Below, piece by piece: positions 63,531 to 64,000 of a DNA stretch of 64,000 bases. Within the stretch, counting starts at the first letter, position 1. Each line of letters opens with the position of its first letter. The notes beneath the pieces were generated by a model, which did not search any database, had not been told where the DNA came from, and saw nothing but the letters and a program-made list of their open reading frames with translations. The position numbers were made by a program, and so were the translations under genes. Source of the stretch: an uncultured Paracoccaceae bacterium (lineage in GTDB: Bacteria; Pseudomonadota; Alphaproteobacteria; Rhodobacterales; Rhodobacteraceae); the NCBI GenBank assembly GCA_943787785.1, contig CALSNT010000018.1, positions 62,001-126,000 of the forward strand, written 5' to 3'.

Positions 63531-64000
63531 CTAGTACCCCCGCTTCATATAAGCATCGCTCACACGGGCGTGGGTTTTGGCCACATTCAGCTGCGTCTCG
63601 GCCCAGGCACGGTCATACGGCCCGCTAACGATCACCCAAAGCCCGTTCGTCAGGCCCGGATAATCGTCCGAGTTGATGATTTGCAGCTTCATTGGGGCCA
63701 AGATGCTGATCTGTTCCAGCCGCTGCTCGGCCCGCCAACGCTCATCATGGCGATACGATCCCATGATGACCAACCATGGGCCGGTGTCACTCTGCGGTGT
63801 CGTCGGCTGTGGCTGGGGTTGCGGCTGAGGCTGCGGCGTCACGGCGGCTACGTCAGGGTTCTGCAAATCATAGAGCCGCGAGCGCGCGATATCAGCATAG
63901 AAACTGCCCTCGTAGCGGTCGATAAAGGCGGTCAGTAATGCCTCGTTATAGTCATCCTTAATCAACGCCCAGGCCTCCGAGGCTGGCATACCGGGGGAAA
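63531..64000 (-). CDS. SPOR-like/caspase-associated protein, cut by the window end
   Basis: The frame is open to the right edge of the window, so the N-terminal part is missing. The visible part begins with EAWALIKDDYNEALLTAFIDRYEGSFYADIARSRL. Such a helical repeat commonly follows caspase-like (peptidase C14) domains in rhodobacteral proteins. A (PQ)-repeat linker follows (PQPQPQPQPQP), then a SPOR-like domain (WLVIMGSYRHDERWRAEQRLE and LWVIVSGPYDRAWAETQLN). SPOR domains bind denuded peptidoglycan. Whether a caspase domain lies upstream cannot be seen here. Confidence 0.65.
   Translation of the reverse strand, partial: SPGMPASEAWALIKDDYNEALLTAFIDRYEGSFYADIARSRLYDLQNPDVAAVTPQPQPQPQPQPTTPQSDTGPWLVIMGSYRHDERWRAEQRLEQISILAPMKLQIINSDDYPGLTNGLWVIVSGPYDRAWAETQLNVAKTHARVSDAYMKRGY

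Overview
The window looks like a chromosomal segment of an alphaproteobacterium, most probably Rhodobacteraceae/Roseobacteraceae. The pointers are high GC, TRAP and ABC uptake systems, a sarcosine/dimethylglycine-dehydrogenase-type flavoprotein, a DUF2585 membrane protein, a fused NADH-dehydrogenase-like/SelD protein beside MnmH, and a GAAC-N7-GAAC (alphaproteobacterial LexA) box upstream of uvrA. No rRNA or CRISPR array is visible. One tRNA-Ser(GGA) is present.

Layout. 1-4742: a TetR regulator, a polysaccharide-deacetylase-like enzyme and a TRAP transporter whose DctP gene is divergent from DctQM. 4743-11086: a graveyard of mobile DNA, with an integrase carrying two frameshifts and a stop, a truncated XRE/ImmA-like gene start, an IS21-type element with a broken istA, a LysR tail, a nasT head and a damaged IS30 transposase. 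11087-19596: a LacI-controlled ABC uptake operon (binding protein, two permeases, a 62-aa membrane protein, two ATPases) ending in a DhaK-DhaL type ketose kinase. 19838-27725: visibly lower-GC accessory DNA flanked by a 28-bp imperfect direct repeat. It holds an outer-membrane-like protein, a GT4 glycosyltransferase, an alpha/beta-hydrolase-like protein lacking its nucleophile and a frameshifted DUF6625 protein, converging on a tightly packed ACP - P450-like - Stf0 sulfotransferase - alpha/beta hydrolase operon. 27700-29533: phage/recombinase remnants ending at a tRNA-Ser whose 3' half does not pair properly with its 5' half.

29699-47555 is mostly housekeeping: DUF2585, a fucosyltransferase-like protein, an MscS channel, cysK, xth, uvrA with an SOS box, an MFS transporter, a methyltransferase and lpd. 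Within it lies an unusual locus: a von Willebrand A protein with five tandem repeats of exactly 261 bp, two of which carry a stop codon in place of a conserved Tyr, between two paralogous genes of unknown function. 48011-54991: catabolic genes, including a divergent operon of LLM-flavin monooxygenase, aldo/keto reductase and flavin reductase that resembles oxidative sulfosugar desulfonation (sulfo-SMO) gene sets. 54997-59451: a glycosyltransferase, the fused SelD and MnmH. 59602-64000: a minus-strand envelope operon (SPOR-like protein cut by the window end, PGRP-type amidase, di-haem cytochrome/DUF4384 fusion, OmpA-like protein).

Best candidates for something undescribed: the ACP/P450-like/sulfotransferase cluster, the VWA-repeat locus with its paralog pair, and the amidase/di-haem-DUF4384/OmpA operon.
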